Below are positions 17,731-26,769 of a stretch of DNA of 64,000 bases, piece by piece. Made by a program: the position numbers and the translations under genes. Numbering within the stretch: position 1 is the first letter of the stretch; every line of letters starts with the position of its first letter. A model generated the notes under the pieces. The model did no database searches. It was not told where the DNA came from and saw only the letters and a program-made list of their open reading frames with translations. This stretch comes from Thaumasiovibrio occultus (GTDB taxonomy: Bacteria > Pseudomonadota > Gammaproteobacteria > Enterobacterales > Vibrionaceae): the NCBI GenBank assembly GCA_019703815.1, contig AP023053.1, forward strand, positions 296,995-360,994, given 5' to 3'.

Positions 17731-18268
17731 TTGGTTAATCAAGAAAATAGTCAGCAGGGGACGTCAGTAGAGAGCGGAAAGAATATAGACACTAAGAGTA
17801 GGGGCTTCTTTCAGTGACAAACTCTATAGTTTTATCATAAAGTTAATATTTATCTTTCTACTATTGTGGTCATTTGATCCTTTGTGGTACTCGAATCTTC
17901 CCAGGTCAGTTCATTTTTTGCGAGAGTATTTTCCGAAAAAATACAGAAATGAGCAGTTAAGATTGTCGAAGTTTAACGAGAATAATGAATACCTCGAGGG
18001 TGTAGAGGGTGAGCTTGTTGAACGGATGGCCGAAGCTGAAATAGCCGTGGAACAAACTAGACAGCTTGAAAATGAAATTCAGAAATTACACCTTGATATT
18101 CAAGAGATTTGCAGATATTACGATACATCAAGTTTGATGTTGAATAATTTGATTGATCAGTTTACAGAAAAAGAATTGGCAAACGTATTGAGTTGCACCA
18201 ATCAGAAGTGTTTCGACATAATGGACAAAACTGTAGATGTAAGCCAGTTGTGTAAAAGAATGAACTAA
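17731..18268 (+). pseudogene. small membrane/coiled-coil protein, apparently frameshifted
   Basis: Two adjacent frames seem to be one gene. From a TTG at 17731 (AAAGGGATTGAG upstream) a polar segment reads VNQENSQQGTSVESG and stops at 17816. In the next frame, overlapping at GGCTTCTTTCAGTGAC, SDKLYSFIIKLIFIFLLLW forms a membrane helix. A 130-residue acidic coiled coil follows (ELVERMAEAEIAVEQTRQLE) and ends at 18268. A one-base indel near 17805-17812 would join them. Alternatively translation starts at TTG 17864 as an intact 134-aa protein. No family recognised. Confidence 0.45.
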
Positions 18269-18547
18269 TTAAACTTCTGCGCAAACCCTGGTTTGTTAAT
18301 TTGTCTACCCTACTACATAACAGATGATATAGACATTATATGTTTAAAGAATGGCTACGTCATCTGTAATGCTTATTATCCCTTTAGATGACTGTATTTT
18401 AATTTATAGGGGAATAGTTCTTGGGCGATAAATTATTTCCCCATAATTTATCGTTGGTTAAAACTGTGAACGGAATACAGTGGGTTAACTTAGGGAGTAT
18501 TTTGAGCTGCCTTCTAACCAACCTGATAAGTTCTAGAGCCACCGTTG

Positions 18548-18637
18548 TTCTTTGCCGTATTACCCGCTGACATCGCACAGCGAAACCGGGTTGATATTTA
18601 CGATGTGATTGATGTGTTATTAGCCGCGAAGCCTTAA
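18548..18637 (+). pseudogene. orphan C-terminal gene fragment
   Basis: An isolated coding-like tail of 29 residues (FFAVLPADIAQRNRVDIY, then DVIDVLLAAKP) ends at TAA 18635-18637. No start or upstream body is present, since the preceding DNA is stop-rich. It looks like the leftover end of a gene removed by rearrangement in this damaged zone. Confidence 0.4.
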
Positions 18638-18665
18638 CGGCGAAGTCGCCAGATGGTGAAACAGT

Positions 18666-18688
18666 GGGAAACCTGAATCAGGTTTCCC
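18666..18688. terminator. 11-bp perfect palindrome at gene end
   Basis: GGGAAACCTGA and TCAGGTTTCCC flank a single base immediately downstream of the minus-strand gene ending at 18695. It could be a terminator hairpin, though no clear T-run follows. Confidence 0.45.
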
Positions 18689-18694
18689 AACCGG

Positions 18695-19306
18695 TTAGAG
18701 CGCCGGCATTCTGATCATATCGTTATCGTGGTTGGCGTAACCAAAAGGAATGCCAGTAATATCGGCACTCTTGAGCGCTTCCAGGCAAATCGCGAGGAAC
18801 TGGCCGTTAGCATATTCTTTAATAACGAGTTCAGAAAAATAGTCCGCTTCATCGTCGGGCTCGACATAGAAGTATTCCGGCAGTGAGCCGCCGTCAATCA
18901 CGCCGTCTTGTTCAAATTCGGCTGCCCAGCTTGGGCATTCGTCGTCGTATTCTGTGCATAAGAAAAGATAAAGGGCTGATGCATCGGGACAGCCATCGAA
19001 ATAGTATTCAAGGTACAAGCCTTTGATGTCACCGTTGGCGGCATGGATTTTATCTTTCGATTCTTTGAGTGCGGCTTGCACTTTTTCCGCGATGCCGGCG
19101 CTATTAGCGGCCGCCAATTTGGACTGATGCGCTGCGTCGAGCGCCAGTTTAATCACTTCACTGTAAAAGGCGCTTACGCCAGCCGCGTCGAACGTGGCGG
19201 CAAAGTGTTCATTGGTGGTTGTTCTGAGCTTTTCTAACGCTTCCCATTCTGATTTCTCGAAGATCGCTTTAAATTTCTCTACCCAAATTTCTGGAGTCAT
19301 AGTCAT
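18695..19306 (-). CDS. hypothetical acidic protein, about 203 aa
   Basis: The product begins MTMTPEIWVEKFKAIFEKSE. It is acidic, with a helical N-terminal half rich in Ala and Lys and a C-terminal half rich in aromatic and acidic residues (YLEYYFDGCPDASALY, FYVEPDDEADYFSELV). No signal peptide or membrane helix. The ATG at 19306 or the one at 19300, with AGGGATG upstream, is likelier than the longer frame. Family not recognised. The 5' end exists as a second, broken copy near 16134-17621. Confidence 0.65.
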   Translation of the reverse strand: MTMTPEIWVEKFKAIFEKSEWEALEKLRTTTNEHFAATFDAAGVSAFYSEVIKLALDAAHQSKLAAANSAGIAEKVQAALKESKDKIHAANGDIKGLYLEYYFDGCPDASALYLFLCTEYDDECPSWAAEFEQDGVIDGGSLPEYFYVEPDDEADYFSELVIKEYANGQFLAICLEALKSADITGIPFGYANHDNDMIRMPAL

Positions 19307-19521
19307 CCCTAACGTGGTAATTAAGCCGTTGCAAGCCACGACTGTTTCGTGCGGTAATTTTCGCCAATGGGGGCTGAGTCATAGCAACAAATAGCGAGGG
19401 AAGGTTTAAGCGTTTCTTTGCGACTGTGCCTCGTTAGTCGCAAAAAAACGCGTGATGTAAAACAAGATGGAAACGAATTGTGATGTGCGAAGCTGTCTGA
19501 AAACTTGTGCAGTAAGTGCGG

Positions 19522-20157
19522 CTATTTATCGCAGTGTTTTTTCACCATGGCAGCAACGGCACTTGCACCTTGATCATCGAGCGTTTTAAGGCCGCTGATG
19601 ACGCCTTGTTGGTTCGCCTCGGGTTGGTTCTGGCTCAGTTTCCACTGGCCGATAATCGAGCTAATGGTAATTTTGATACCCACAATCGCCGGCAACATTT
19701 TGTCGATGTACTCTGCTGGTGCATCGGAGATCGACCACGGCATGGCTGAGTGTGACTCATGCGCTTGAGACAGTTCATCGACGAGTTGGTAAATCCATTG
19801 AGGATCATGCGAGTACGCGATGTGACCTTTGGCATGCACGACCACATAGTTCCATGTCGGTACCGCCTTCCCGTGGGCTTTTTTGGTGGGGTAGTGGTTT
19901 GGGGAAATATAGCTGTTGGGGCCATTGAAAATCACCAGCACCTCTGCGCCGGTTGCCACTTTTTGCCACAGTTTGTTGGCTTTGGCGATATGGGCTTTTA
20001 TGACTAGATCGTCACCGCGTTGTTCAAGTAACGTGGGGAAATGCGTGGCCTCAATACCTTCGTCGGTTGTCGTCACTAAGGTGGCAAACGGGTATTGCTG
20101 CATGAGCGCAACGAGCTCTTCAATATTGTCTTGCTTGAATTTGGCGGGAATGTACAA
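19522..20157 (-). CDS. PaiB-like FMN-binding protein
   Basis: A 211-residue split-barrel protein of the FMN-binding negative transcriptional regulator family (PaiB). Diagnostic stretches are MYIPAKFKQDNIEELVALMQ at the start, VIFNGPNSYISPNHYPTKK in the middle, and VPTWNYVVVHAKGHI, all hallmarks of the family. PaiB represses sporulation and protease genes in Bacillus; in proteobacteria the function is unclear and may be a flavin-dependent enzyme. It appears monocistronic, with 297 unremarkable bases upstream before the next gene. Confidence 0.9.
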   Translation of the reverse strand: MYIPAKFKQDNIEELVALMQQYPFATLVTTTDEGIEATHFPTLLEQRGDDLVIKAHIAKANKLWQKVATGAEVLVIFNGPNSYISPNHYPTKKAHGKAVPTWNYVVVHAKGHIAYSHDPQWIYQLVDELSQAHESHSAMPWSISDAPAEYIDKMLPAIVGIKITISSIIGQWKLSQNQPEANQQGVISGLKTLDDQGASAVAAMVKKHCDK

Positions 20158-20454
20158 CTTAACGTCCTTTTACTGCTGAGTGGGTTCACTGCGAAAATCG
20201 ATTGTGTAATGAAACCTCAATGCACTACCGGGTACACAGTGAAAACGTGACAACTCCCTGTCACGCATATCAATAGTTTACATTTTAGCAACCTTTCTGG
20301 CTAGGGCATGCGGCGAGCTAGGAGTGCTGTCGCCCGTGTGGATTCTGAAGATGACGGCTAACAGCATTGAGATAGATTAAGCAAAGCGTGACGCTCCCTT
20401 GTGCTCAGAGGGCTCATGAGTTCTCAGAGGTGTCGCGAGCGGGTGTATGCCTCG

Positions 20455-20931
20455 TCAAAATGGCTGCTTGAGGAAGACTTTCACGTCCTGCGGTAGTTGA
20501 TACCAGCCTACCTTTTCGCTCACCCACACATGGGCTTGAGGTTCAAACAATTGGCTTTGCGCGATGTTGACCGGCTTGAGTTTTAACTTCACCGTTTCTG
20601 GCGCATCGGGGTTGAAATGGTAAATTCGGTTGCCGCAATTTGGGCAGAATAGGGCGCGGTTGCGATTCCCGCTTTCCGCGATGCGCTCCCACGATTGAAG
20701 CTCGCCAGTGAAGGAAATGTCTTTGGCATCAACAACGGCAGTAATACTAAACGGGCTGGTGGAGAGTTTCTGGCACTCGCGGCAGTGACATGCCATGACC
20801 ATGAGCGGCGCGGCGTAAAGGGCGTAGCTAACATTGCCGCACTGGCATTCTCCTTTTAGTGGGTATTCCAATGTGCTTTCTGTTCTGGCGCTTTCTGTTA
20901 CGGCTTTGTCTTTCATGTCCTTCTCTGTCAT
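20455..20931 (-). CDS. GFA-family (glutathione-dependent formaldehyde-activating) protein
   Basis: A 158-residue zinc-binding protein of the GFA/CENP-V fold. The zinc ligands appear as GECQCGNVSY, MACHCRECQKLSTSPFS and LFCPNCGNRIYHF. Members catalyse or assist addition of glutathione to formaldehyde, but most are uncharacterised. AAGGAG lies before the ATG at 20931. A second, quite different GFA protein is encoded at 40076-40501. The first 25 residues are a polar extension not needed for the fold. Confidence 0.88.
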   Translation of the reverse strand: MTEKDMKDKAVTESARTESTLEYPLKGECQCGNVSYALYAAPLMVMACHCRECQKLSTSPFSITAVVDAKDISFTGELQSWERIAESGNRNRALFCPNCGNRIYHFNPDAPETVKLKLKPVNIAQSQLFEPQAHVWVSEKVGWYQLPQDVKVFLKQPF

Positions 20932-21024
20932 GCCCTCTCCTTGATAACTCTCTCTGTCGTTGATAATGAGTGAATATCAACGCTGTGAAACACACCGCTT
21001 CACGCGCATTTGGGTTTGCGCGTA

Positions 21025-21408
21025 TTAGGGGTTGTCGAGTGTGGGATAATCACCACGGCGAATCTCATCTGCAGACAACAAGGATTGTGATTTAGCAAAA
21101 ACGACATCGCGCGCGCCGGCGCCTAAGGCAGCTTCCCGAAAAGCCCGGATTTCAACGTTGGTGTAACCGCCGTCACCGGCCTCCAACAGTTGGATCACCG
21201 CCAGTGGAGCAGGCGTAAACAGGGATTTGGGCAGCACTTGCTGCAGTGTCGTTTTAAAGCAGTTTTCAATGTCGAAGAAATCGCCCATCAAGGTGCGCGG
21301 ATGGGAAAGGCCAGCGCATGCCGCTGTGACGGTTTTCCCGCCCTCGATGTGGGTTAGCTCAACCTCGCCGGATTTCACACGAAAGTAAATGTGGTGTTTT
21401 TTAAACAT
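21025..21408 (-). CDS. conserved hypothetical protein, 127 aa
   Basis: The start at 21408 (MFKKHHIYFRVKSGEVELTH) is chosen for the AAGGAGCGAC upstream; the longer frame beginning at 21468 has none. The protein reads as beta strands followed by helices (FFDIENCFKTTLQQVLPKSLF, VEIRAFREAALGAGARDVVF). That arrangement loosely resembles an actin/MreB-like subdomain, but I am not sure enough to assign it. It sits upstream of and in the same direction as the GFA gene, 90 bases away. Confidence 0.65.
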   Translation of the reverse strand: MFKKHHIYFRVKSGEVELTHIEGGKTVTAACAGLSHPRTLMGDFFDIENCFKTTLQQVLPKSLFTPAPLAVIQLLEAGDGGYTNVEIRAFREAALGAGARDVVFAKSQSLLSADEIRRGDYPTLDNP

Positions 21409-21603
21409 GTCGCTCCTTGATTTCGCCGTCGTATTGCCTGCGTCTTCTACATTTTCGGTGCAGCGCACATATTGCCATCATAAGTGCGCGTACTTGGCTC
21501 GACAATACGCGAGCTGGTGAGGCGACGGGTTGCATTCCATTTGCGGAAGGTAGTACGCACAACCGTTATTTAAACCCGAAGTTCACTTATCACGACAACG
21601 TAA

Positions 21604-22077
21604 TTAAAACGCCAAGTGGTAGTGCAAGTAGTTTACGTGTTGCCTTGCAGGGCCGCTGGTCCAGAACTTGTAGTTTTGGATCTCTTTTTGCTCGATTACT
21701 GTTACCGCCGCTTGATGTAAATCCACGATAAATTCAATGTCTTCTGGGGTGTAATCGCTGACGGAAGGGATGTCGTGTTTTGGGATCAAAATATAGCGAT
21801 TCTCGTAGCCCTGGACACTTAACCCCACTAATTCAATTTGCGCAGATAAATCGAGGACCAAGGTTTTATCGGTCTCGTAAACAATGTTTGGGATCAGCAT
21901 TGGCGTTTTTTGAATGCCAACAGAGGAAATGATGCCCAAAAGTTCGCTCTTATCGACACAAATTGTGCAAGGCTGGGCTTTGAGCAGTGGGCGCTGTTTG
22001 GTATCTGAAAAGAAATAACCGCCGGTAGCGATGCCAATAAGAAAAACAAGTGCGCCGATAAATCCCGCTTTGATCAT
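21604..22077 (-). CDS. membrane-anchored HIT-like protein
   Basis: Translation from ATG 22077 (AGGAGG upstream) gives 157 residues: a membrane anchor (AGFIGALVFLIGIATGGYFF), a CTIC pair, then a domain patterned on histidine-triad hydrolases. YILIPKHDIPSVSDYTPEDIEFIVDL matches the HIT core, and the C-terminus NYLHYHLAF stands where HIT proteins have HxHxH. Only two of the three histidines are present and the protein stops right after them. It may be a periplasmic, perhaps inactive nucleotide- or sugar-phosphate-binding HIT relative. Confidence 0.6.
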   Translation of the reverse strand: MIKAGFIGALVFLIGIATGGYFFSDTKQRPLLKAQPCTICVDKSELLGIISSVGIQKTPMLIPNIVYETDKTLVLDLSAQIELVGLSVQGYENRYILIPKHDIPSVSDYTPEDIEFIVDLHQAAVTVIEQKEIQNYKFWTSGPARQHVNYLHYHLAF

Positions 22078-22355
22078 GGATGGGTTCCTCCTGAATATTG
22101 ATTGCGCCAGCATCCGTGCTGGTGAACATGCGAACGTTGTCGTCTGCTGCGATAGGCTATTTAACTGTGCGCGAGGCGAGAATGCTTTTCGGGAGGGCAA
22201 CTCTTCGATGTATATCTCGCTGCCAAAGTGAATGGGTGTAATTAAATGGTGGTGACTGTCGCCGTGAACGGTATTTCACGACGCCAGTCAGTTAGCCAGC
22301 TAATAATGTGAGCTTCGACAATGGAATCTATAAGCACATCAAAGTGAACAAAACT

Positions 22356-24107
22356 TCAAGTTTGAACACCTAGGGCGCGCAGTTTGCGGTATACCGTATT
22401 GCGGCTGATCCCCAGCAGTTTGGCGGTGCGACTCACGTTGCCTTGCTGGGCTTGATAGGTTGCCATTAGCTGAGTGTCGACGGTCTCTTTCAGCGCTTCA
22501 GGCGTGGCGGGTAGTTGGTTGACGTTTGATTGCGTCATGTGCTGGCGCAGATGGCTAGGTATATGCGCTGGCGTTGTCCACGCTTCGCCTTGGCTCATTA
22601 GTGTAGCGACTTTTAACACGTTATCTAACTCGCGCAGATTACCCGGCCAAGTATGCTGGCTTAGCAGAGTAAAGAGGGCGCTGTCGAGTTGCTGAGTGGG
22701 CTGGGCGTATTTGGCATAAATGGCGCGGATCAGGTGAGCTTTATCGTGGCGTTGACGCAGTGGCGGCAAGTCGATCACCAAACCATTGAGGCGATAGTAG
22801 AGATCTTGGCGGAACCGACCTTGGGCGACGAGTTCTTGCAGGTTTTGATGGGTGGCGGCGATGATTTGGATATCGATATTATAAGATTGGGTCGAGCCTA
22901 GCGGCGTCACTTGCTTGTCTTGCAATACCCCAAGCAGACGGCACTGCGCATCCAACGGCATTTCGCCGATTTCATCTAAAAATAAGATCCCATGATTGGC
23001 TTGGCGCACTTTGCCCAAGTAGCCTTTGCTATTGGCGCCAGTGAACGCGCCAGCGGTGTGACCAAACAGTTCGGACTCAATTAAATTGGCGGGCAGAGCG
23101 CCACAGTTCACCGTCACCAAAGGTTTGGTGCTGCGCGGGCTCTGCTGGTGCAACGTTTTGACAAACTCACCTTTGCCGACACCGGTTTCCCCTAAGATCA
23201 ACAAGCTAATGTCGTGACCAACAATATGATTGGCTTGCTGCCACGCTTCTTCGATACGCGGCTCGCCATAATGTAGGGCAGGTTGATAACGACGCACTCT
23301 GCGAGCGGGCTTGCTAAGGGTTTCTGTTTGCGTGACAAGCGTTTTCATTTGGCTACTGGCTTGTGCGATTTCATTGATATCGCAGCCCACTAAATCGCCG
23401 CGTTCAGTCAGTTGGCTTGCGATGCGGTTATGGGCAATAACCGTACCGTTTTCATCCGCCACAATAATCCCTTCCCAGCCCGACGACAGCACGGAGGATT
23501 GCGCCGCAATGCGCAAACGCAGCGCCACATTGGGTAAGTTCTGAAGGAGGTGGTTTTCCACCTGCAACACCATGTTGTGTACCAGCAAATGCGTGGTTTC
23601 GTTGTGGGTTTTCTCTTCGCTGGTGATATCTAAAATCGCAATGATGTTGCCGTCGGCGTCACAAATAGGGCTAGCGCTGCAACTGATAAAGCGGTGCGAG
23701 TGAATAAAGTGCTGCGCCCCCACCACCATCACCGGTTTTTTCTCAACTAAGGCCGTGCCAATCGCGTTCGTTCCCTTTAAACGCTCCAACCAACACGCGC
23801 CTGTATTCAGGGCAATGGTGGTGAGGCGATCACGAAAGCGCTCTTGTCCCCAACTGCCAATCACCACTCCTTGGTTGTCAGTAAGGATCAATCGGCTGTC
23901 TGTTTTCGCCATCACTTGGCTAAACAGGGGGAGCGCGCATTGCTCGACTGCATTAATGATGGTTTTGGCATGGTGGCGGCGCTCTTCCAATAACACCCGT
24001 GATACGCGGGTATCTTGCGGCAAATTGCGCTGGGTGAGGCCAGCTTCACTACAACGATGCCAAGAAGAGAGCAACCAATCATTGTCTTTTAAGGTGTGTA
24101 GTTCCAT
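22356..24107 (-). CDS. sigma-54-dependent activator, AcoR-like
   Basis: A 583-residue enhancer-binding protein. It has an N-terminal GAF sensor (SRLILTDNQGVVIGSWGQ, LKGTNAIGTALVEKKPV, HRFISCSASPICDADGNIIAILD, as in AcoR), a PAS-like middle, and an AAA+ domain with Walker A GETGVGKGEF and the sigma-54 contact GAFTGA. Walker B (ILFLDEIGEMP) and a C-terminal Fis-type helix-turn-helix (GNVSRTAKLLGISRNTVYRKL) complete it. It is divergent from an aldehyde dehydrogenase with a -24/-12 promoter and probably activates that gene when an alcohol, ketone or aldehyde is sensed. Confidence 0.92.
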   Translation of the reverse strand: MELHTLKDNDWLLSSWHRCSEAGLTQRNLPQDTRVSRVLLEERRHHAKTIINAVEQCALPLFSQVMAKTDSRLILTDNQGVVIGSWGQERFRDRLTTIALNTGACWLERLKGTNAIGTALVEKKPVMVVGAQHFIHSHRFISCSASPICDADGNIIAILDITSEEKTHNETTHLLVHNMVLQVENHLLQNLPNVALRLRIAAQSSVLSSGWEGIIVADENGTVIAHNRIASQLTERGDLVGCDINEIAQASSQMKTLVTQTETLSKPARRVRRYQPALHYGEPRIEEAWQQANHIVGHDISLLILGETGVGKGEFVKTLHQQSPRSTKPLVTVNCGALPANLIESELFGHTAGAFTGANSKGYLGKVRQANHGILFLDEIGEMPLDAQCRLLGVLQDKQVTPLGSTQSYNIDIQIIAATHQNLQELVAQGRFRQDLYYRLNGLVIDLPPLRQRHDKAHLIRAIYAKYAQPTQQLDSALFTLLSQHTWPGNLRELDNVLKVATLMSQGEAWTTPAHIPSHLRQHMTQSNVNQLPATPEALKETVDTQLMATYQAQQGNVSRTAKLLGISRNTVYRKLRALGVQT

Positions 24108-24133
24108 GACTGTTCCAACAGTTAACATTTGGG

Positions 24134-24152
24134 GTGTTCCAAAATGGAACAC
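24134..24152. promoter_or_regulatory. enhancer-type palindrome for the AcoR-like activator
   Basis: GTGTTCCA-AAA-TGGAACAC is a perfect 8-bp inverted repeat with a 3-bp spacer, about 200 bases upstream of the aldehyde dehydrogenase start and 110 bases upstream of its sigma-54 promoter, a usual enhancer distance. A half-site TGTTCCA recurs at 24111-24117, next to the activator's start codon. Confidence 0.65.
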
Positions 24153-24260
24153 TGGCACAGAGTTAAGCGCCATCCGTGGTACTAACGCGATGGCGGGGTA
24201 CGGAATGTTATTGAATGGTAATCATAGTGTTACATTTATTTAACATCAAATGGGCGCAAC

Positions 24261-24277
24261 TTGGTCTGTGACTTGCG
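24261..24277 (+). promoter_or_regulatory. sigma-54 (-24/-12) promoter of the aldehyde dehydrogenase gene
   Basis: TTGGTCTGTGACTTGCG has the invariant GG and GC separated by exactly 10 bases and TTGC at the -12 element. It lies about 80 bases before the start codon, with the divergent sigma-54 activator next door. Confidence 0.7.
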
Positions 24278-24355
24278 TTGTTTATCGGTGTTACATGAAG
24301 GTTCACTGGCTAGGCGGTGAACGTGTCATCCCTAATTAGATAAAAAGGAAGTCAC

Positions 24356-25876
24356 ATGATTTATGCTCAACCCGGAACGGACAATGCCATCGTCGAATTC
24401 AAATCACACTATGATAACTACATTGGTGGTGAGTGGGTGAAACCGGTCGAAGGCCACTATTTCGAGAACAGCTCGCCGGTAACAGGTAAAGCCTATTGCC
24501 AAGTGGCGCGTTCGAGCGTCGCGGATGTGGAGCTCGCGTTAGACGCAGCACATGCTGCGCGTGCGGGGTGGGCGGCAACCAGCGTGACGGAAAGAGCCAA
24601 TGTGTTGTTGAAAATTGCCGATCGCATTGAGCAGCATCTTGAAGAGCTGGCGGTGGTGGAAACGTGGGAAAACGGCAAACCGGTGCGCGAAACCTTGGCG
24701 GCGGATCTACCGCTAATTGTGGATCACTTCCGCTACTTCGCTGGCTGTATTCGCGCGCAAGAAGGCAGCGCTGCAGAGCTGGATCAAAACACCGCAGCGT
24801 ACCATTTCCCAGAGCCGATCGGTGTTGTTGGTCAAATCATTCCATGGAACTTCCCGATGCTGATGGCGGCTTGGAAGCTCGCGCCCGCGCTGGCTGCAGG
24901 CTGTTGTGTGGTACTGAAACCTGCCGAGCAAACGCCAACCTCAATCTTGGTGCTGATCGAGAAAATCGCGGATCTGCTGCCTGCTGGTGTGGTGAATGTG
25001 GTTAACGGTTATGGCGCGGAAGCCGGCCAAGCGCTTGCAACCAGCACCCGTGTAGCAAAACTGGCCTTTACGGGTTCGACGGCGGTCGGTAACCATATTT
25101 TGAAATGCGCGGCAGATAACTTGATCCCATCAACGGTCGAGCTGGGCGGTAAATCGCCGAACATCTATTTCTCGGATGTGTTTGATCACGAAGATGCGTA
25201 TTTAGACAAGTGTATTGAAGGCATGTTGCTGGCGTTCTTTAACCAAGGCGAAGTGTGTACCTGTCCGTCTCGCGTGTTGATCCACGAGTCGATTTACGAC
25301 AAGTTCATCGCCAAAGTAATTGAACGTGCCCAAGCGATTAAGCAAGGCAACCCGTTGGATACCGAAACCCAAGTTGGCGCGCAGGCCTCGCAAGAGCAAT
25401 TTGATAAGATCTTAAGTTACTTAGAAGTCGGTCGCCAAGAAGGGGCAGAGGTACTCGTCGGTGGCGATATCGCCCAGCAAGATGGTGATTTGCAAGAAGG
25501 TTACTACGTCAAGCCGACCATGTTTAAAGGTCACAATAAGATGCGGATCTTCCAAGAAGAGATCTTTGGCCCCGTGATTGCGGTGACAACGTTCAAAACC
25601 GAAGAAGAAGCGTTAGAGATCGCTAATGACACCGAGTATGGCTTAGGTGCCGGCGTGTGGACCCGTGATGCGAATCTCGCCTACCGCATGGGACGCAACA
25701 TCGAAGCCGGGCGGATTTGGATCAACTGTTACCACGCGTACCCTGCGCACGCGGCCTTTGGTGGCTATAAAAAGTCGGGGATCGGTCGTGAAACCCACAA
25801 GATGATGCTCGACCATTATCAAAATACCAAAAACCTGCTGATCAGCTACGATGTAAATCCGCTGGGTTTCTTCTAG
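24356..25876 (+). CDS. aldB: NAD(P)-dependent aldehyde dehydrogenase, AldB/ExaC type
   Basis: A 506-residue ALDH, the family's normal length. [12 protein letters not shown] forms the coenzyme site, [11 protein letters not shown] carries the general-base Glu, and [13 protein letters not shown] the catalytic Cys. The C-terminal [20 protein letters not shown] is diagnostic of the AldB/AcoD acetaldehyde dehydrogenase branch. It oxidises acetaldehyde or similar aldehydes to acids in the cytoplasm. AAAAGGAAG precedes the ATG. Control by the divergent AcoR-like protein through sigma-54 is strongly suggested. Confidence 0.93.
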   Translation: MIYAQPGTDNAIVEFKSHYDNYIGGEWVKPVEGHYFENSSPVTGKAYCQVARSSVADVELALDAAHAARAGWAATSVTERANVLLKIADRIEQHLEELAVVETWENGKPVRETLAADLPLIVDHFRYFAGCIRAQEGSAAELDQNTAAYHFPEPIGVVGQIIPWNFPMLMAAWKLAPALAAGCCVVLKPAEQTPTSILVLIEKIADLLPAGVVNVVNGYGAEAGQALATSTRVAKLAFTGSTAVGNHILKCAADNLIPSTVELGGKSPNIYFSDVFDHEDAYLDKCIEGMLLAFFNQGEVCTCPSRVLIHESIYDKFIAKVIERAQAIKQGNPLDTETQVGAQASQEQFDKILSYLEVGRQEGAEVLVGGDIAQQDGDLQEGYYVKPTMFKGHNKMRIFQEEIFGPVIAVTTFKTEEEALEIANDTEYGLGAGVWTRDANLAYRMGRNIEAGRIWINCYHAYPAHAAFGGYKKSGIGRETHKMMLDHYQNTKNLLISYDVNPLGFF

Positions 25877-25920
25877 AAGACGGTGGGTACGTTAGCCCTG
25901 AGCAAAAACCAAGGCTTGAT

Positions 25921-25947
25921 CAAAGAGCGCTGCAATAGCGCTCTTTG
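25921..25947. terminator. bidirectional terminator hairpin
   Basis: CAAAGAGCGCT and AGCGCTCTTTG form an 11-bp stem with a 5-base loop between the convergent aldehyde dehydrogenase and membrane-protein genes. Confidence 0.75.
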
Positions 25948-25953
25948 CTTTTA

Positions 25954-26574
25954 TCAGTCCGATAACGTCGGGCGATAAGGCTCTTCCCGTACGCCGTGTG
26001 ACAGTACCAACTTGATAATGAAGATCGGAGCGAGCCATTCAAGCCCTACGGGTGACGCAAGCAATGTGGCAAGAATTATCGATATCATTACCACTATCAG
26101 CGCTATCGGACGATGCAGGTACATTGGCATTGCGTGAAGAAACACGATGGCACTCATCATGACGCCATACCAAATGAAGGCGTAAGACCAGCCAATATCA
26201 AAGCAAAGCGGCACGGCAAACAGTTGAAAGTGAACCGAAGGAAACAGAAACTTACTGCCGACCAATTTCCCCATCCAAGAAAGCTCAAGCGATTGATCGG
26301 TATGCAGAAACCGTTTCATTGACCCTAATGAGTTGCTTAGCACGCCGCCGATCATATCTAAGGTGAGTAACGCTGCAACGACCACTTGCAGTGAGCTCCA
26401 CGCTAAGGCATGCCACGAGAAAAAGTAGAGGATAACCGGCGCAATCAGCGCGGCGTAATTGGCGATGATAGATTCGGCTTTGGTCGCGCCAAACCCTGTT
26501 GTGAAGTTGAATTTCCCTTCGCAGTCCCAGTTGATATGGGCGCTGTTAATCGTTGCTTTGGTGGTAGACATCAT
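25954..26574 (-). CDS. integral membrane protein, unknown family
   Basis: A 206-residue protein with five or six hydrophobic segments (ALIAPVILYFFSWHALAW, SLQVVVAALLTLDMIGGV, WSYAFIWYGVMMSAIVFLHA, IALIVVMISIILATLLASP). No transporter signature is recognised. It is divergent from a TetR regulator, and the spacer has two TetR-style palindromes, so it is probably the regulator's target. A role in detoxification or lipid handling is only a guess from that arrangement. Confidence 0.75.
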   Translation of the reverse strand: MMSTTKATINSAHINWDCEGKFNFTTGFGATKAESIIANYAALIAPVILYFFSWHALAWSSLQVVVAALLTLDMIGGVLSNSLGSMKRFLHTDQSLELSWMGKLVGSKFLFPSVHFQLFAVPLCFDIGWSYAFIWYGVMMSAIVFLHAMPMYLHRPIALIVVMISIILATLLASPVGLEWLAPIFIIKLVLSHGVREEPYRPTLSD

Positions 26575-26622
26575 TCGACCCTTTTCGGTAATTAAGCGGC
26601 TTTTTAAAGCAGAAAACTAAAA

Positions 26623-26696
26623 AGACCACTCGGTCTAAAAAAGATAGCCGATCAAAACTTACGCTGTCAAACGTTTTTAGACCACTTGTACTAAAA
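26623..26696. promoter_or_regulatory. two TetR-type operators
   Basis: AGACC-ACTC-GGTCT (26623-26636) and TTTTAG-ACCACTTGTA-CTAAAA (26675-26696) are inverted repeats sharing the AGACCACT core. They flank the divergent start sites of the membrane-protein gene and the TetR gene. Confidence 0.6.
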
Positions 26697-26769
26697 TAAG
26701 AATACAGTAAACTGGCGACGATCAAATTACGACAGCCCGAAGCTAAGGGCGAAAAGAAGAGAAAGCGCA

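Noticed and set aside
23755-24243. 162-codon plus-strand frame
   Set aside because: Antisense to the AcoR-like activator's sensor domain and running over its operator.
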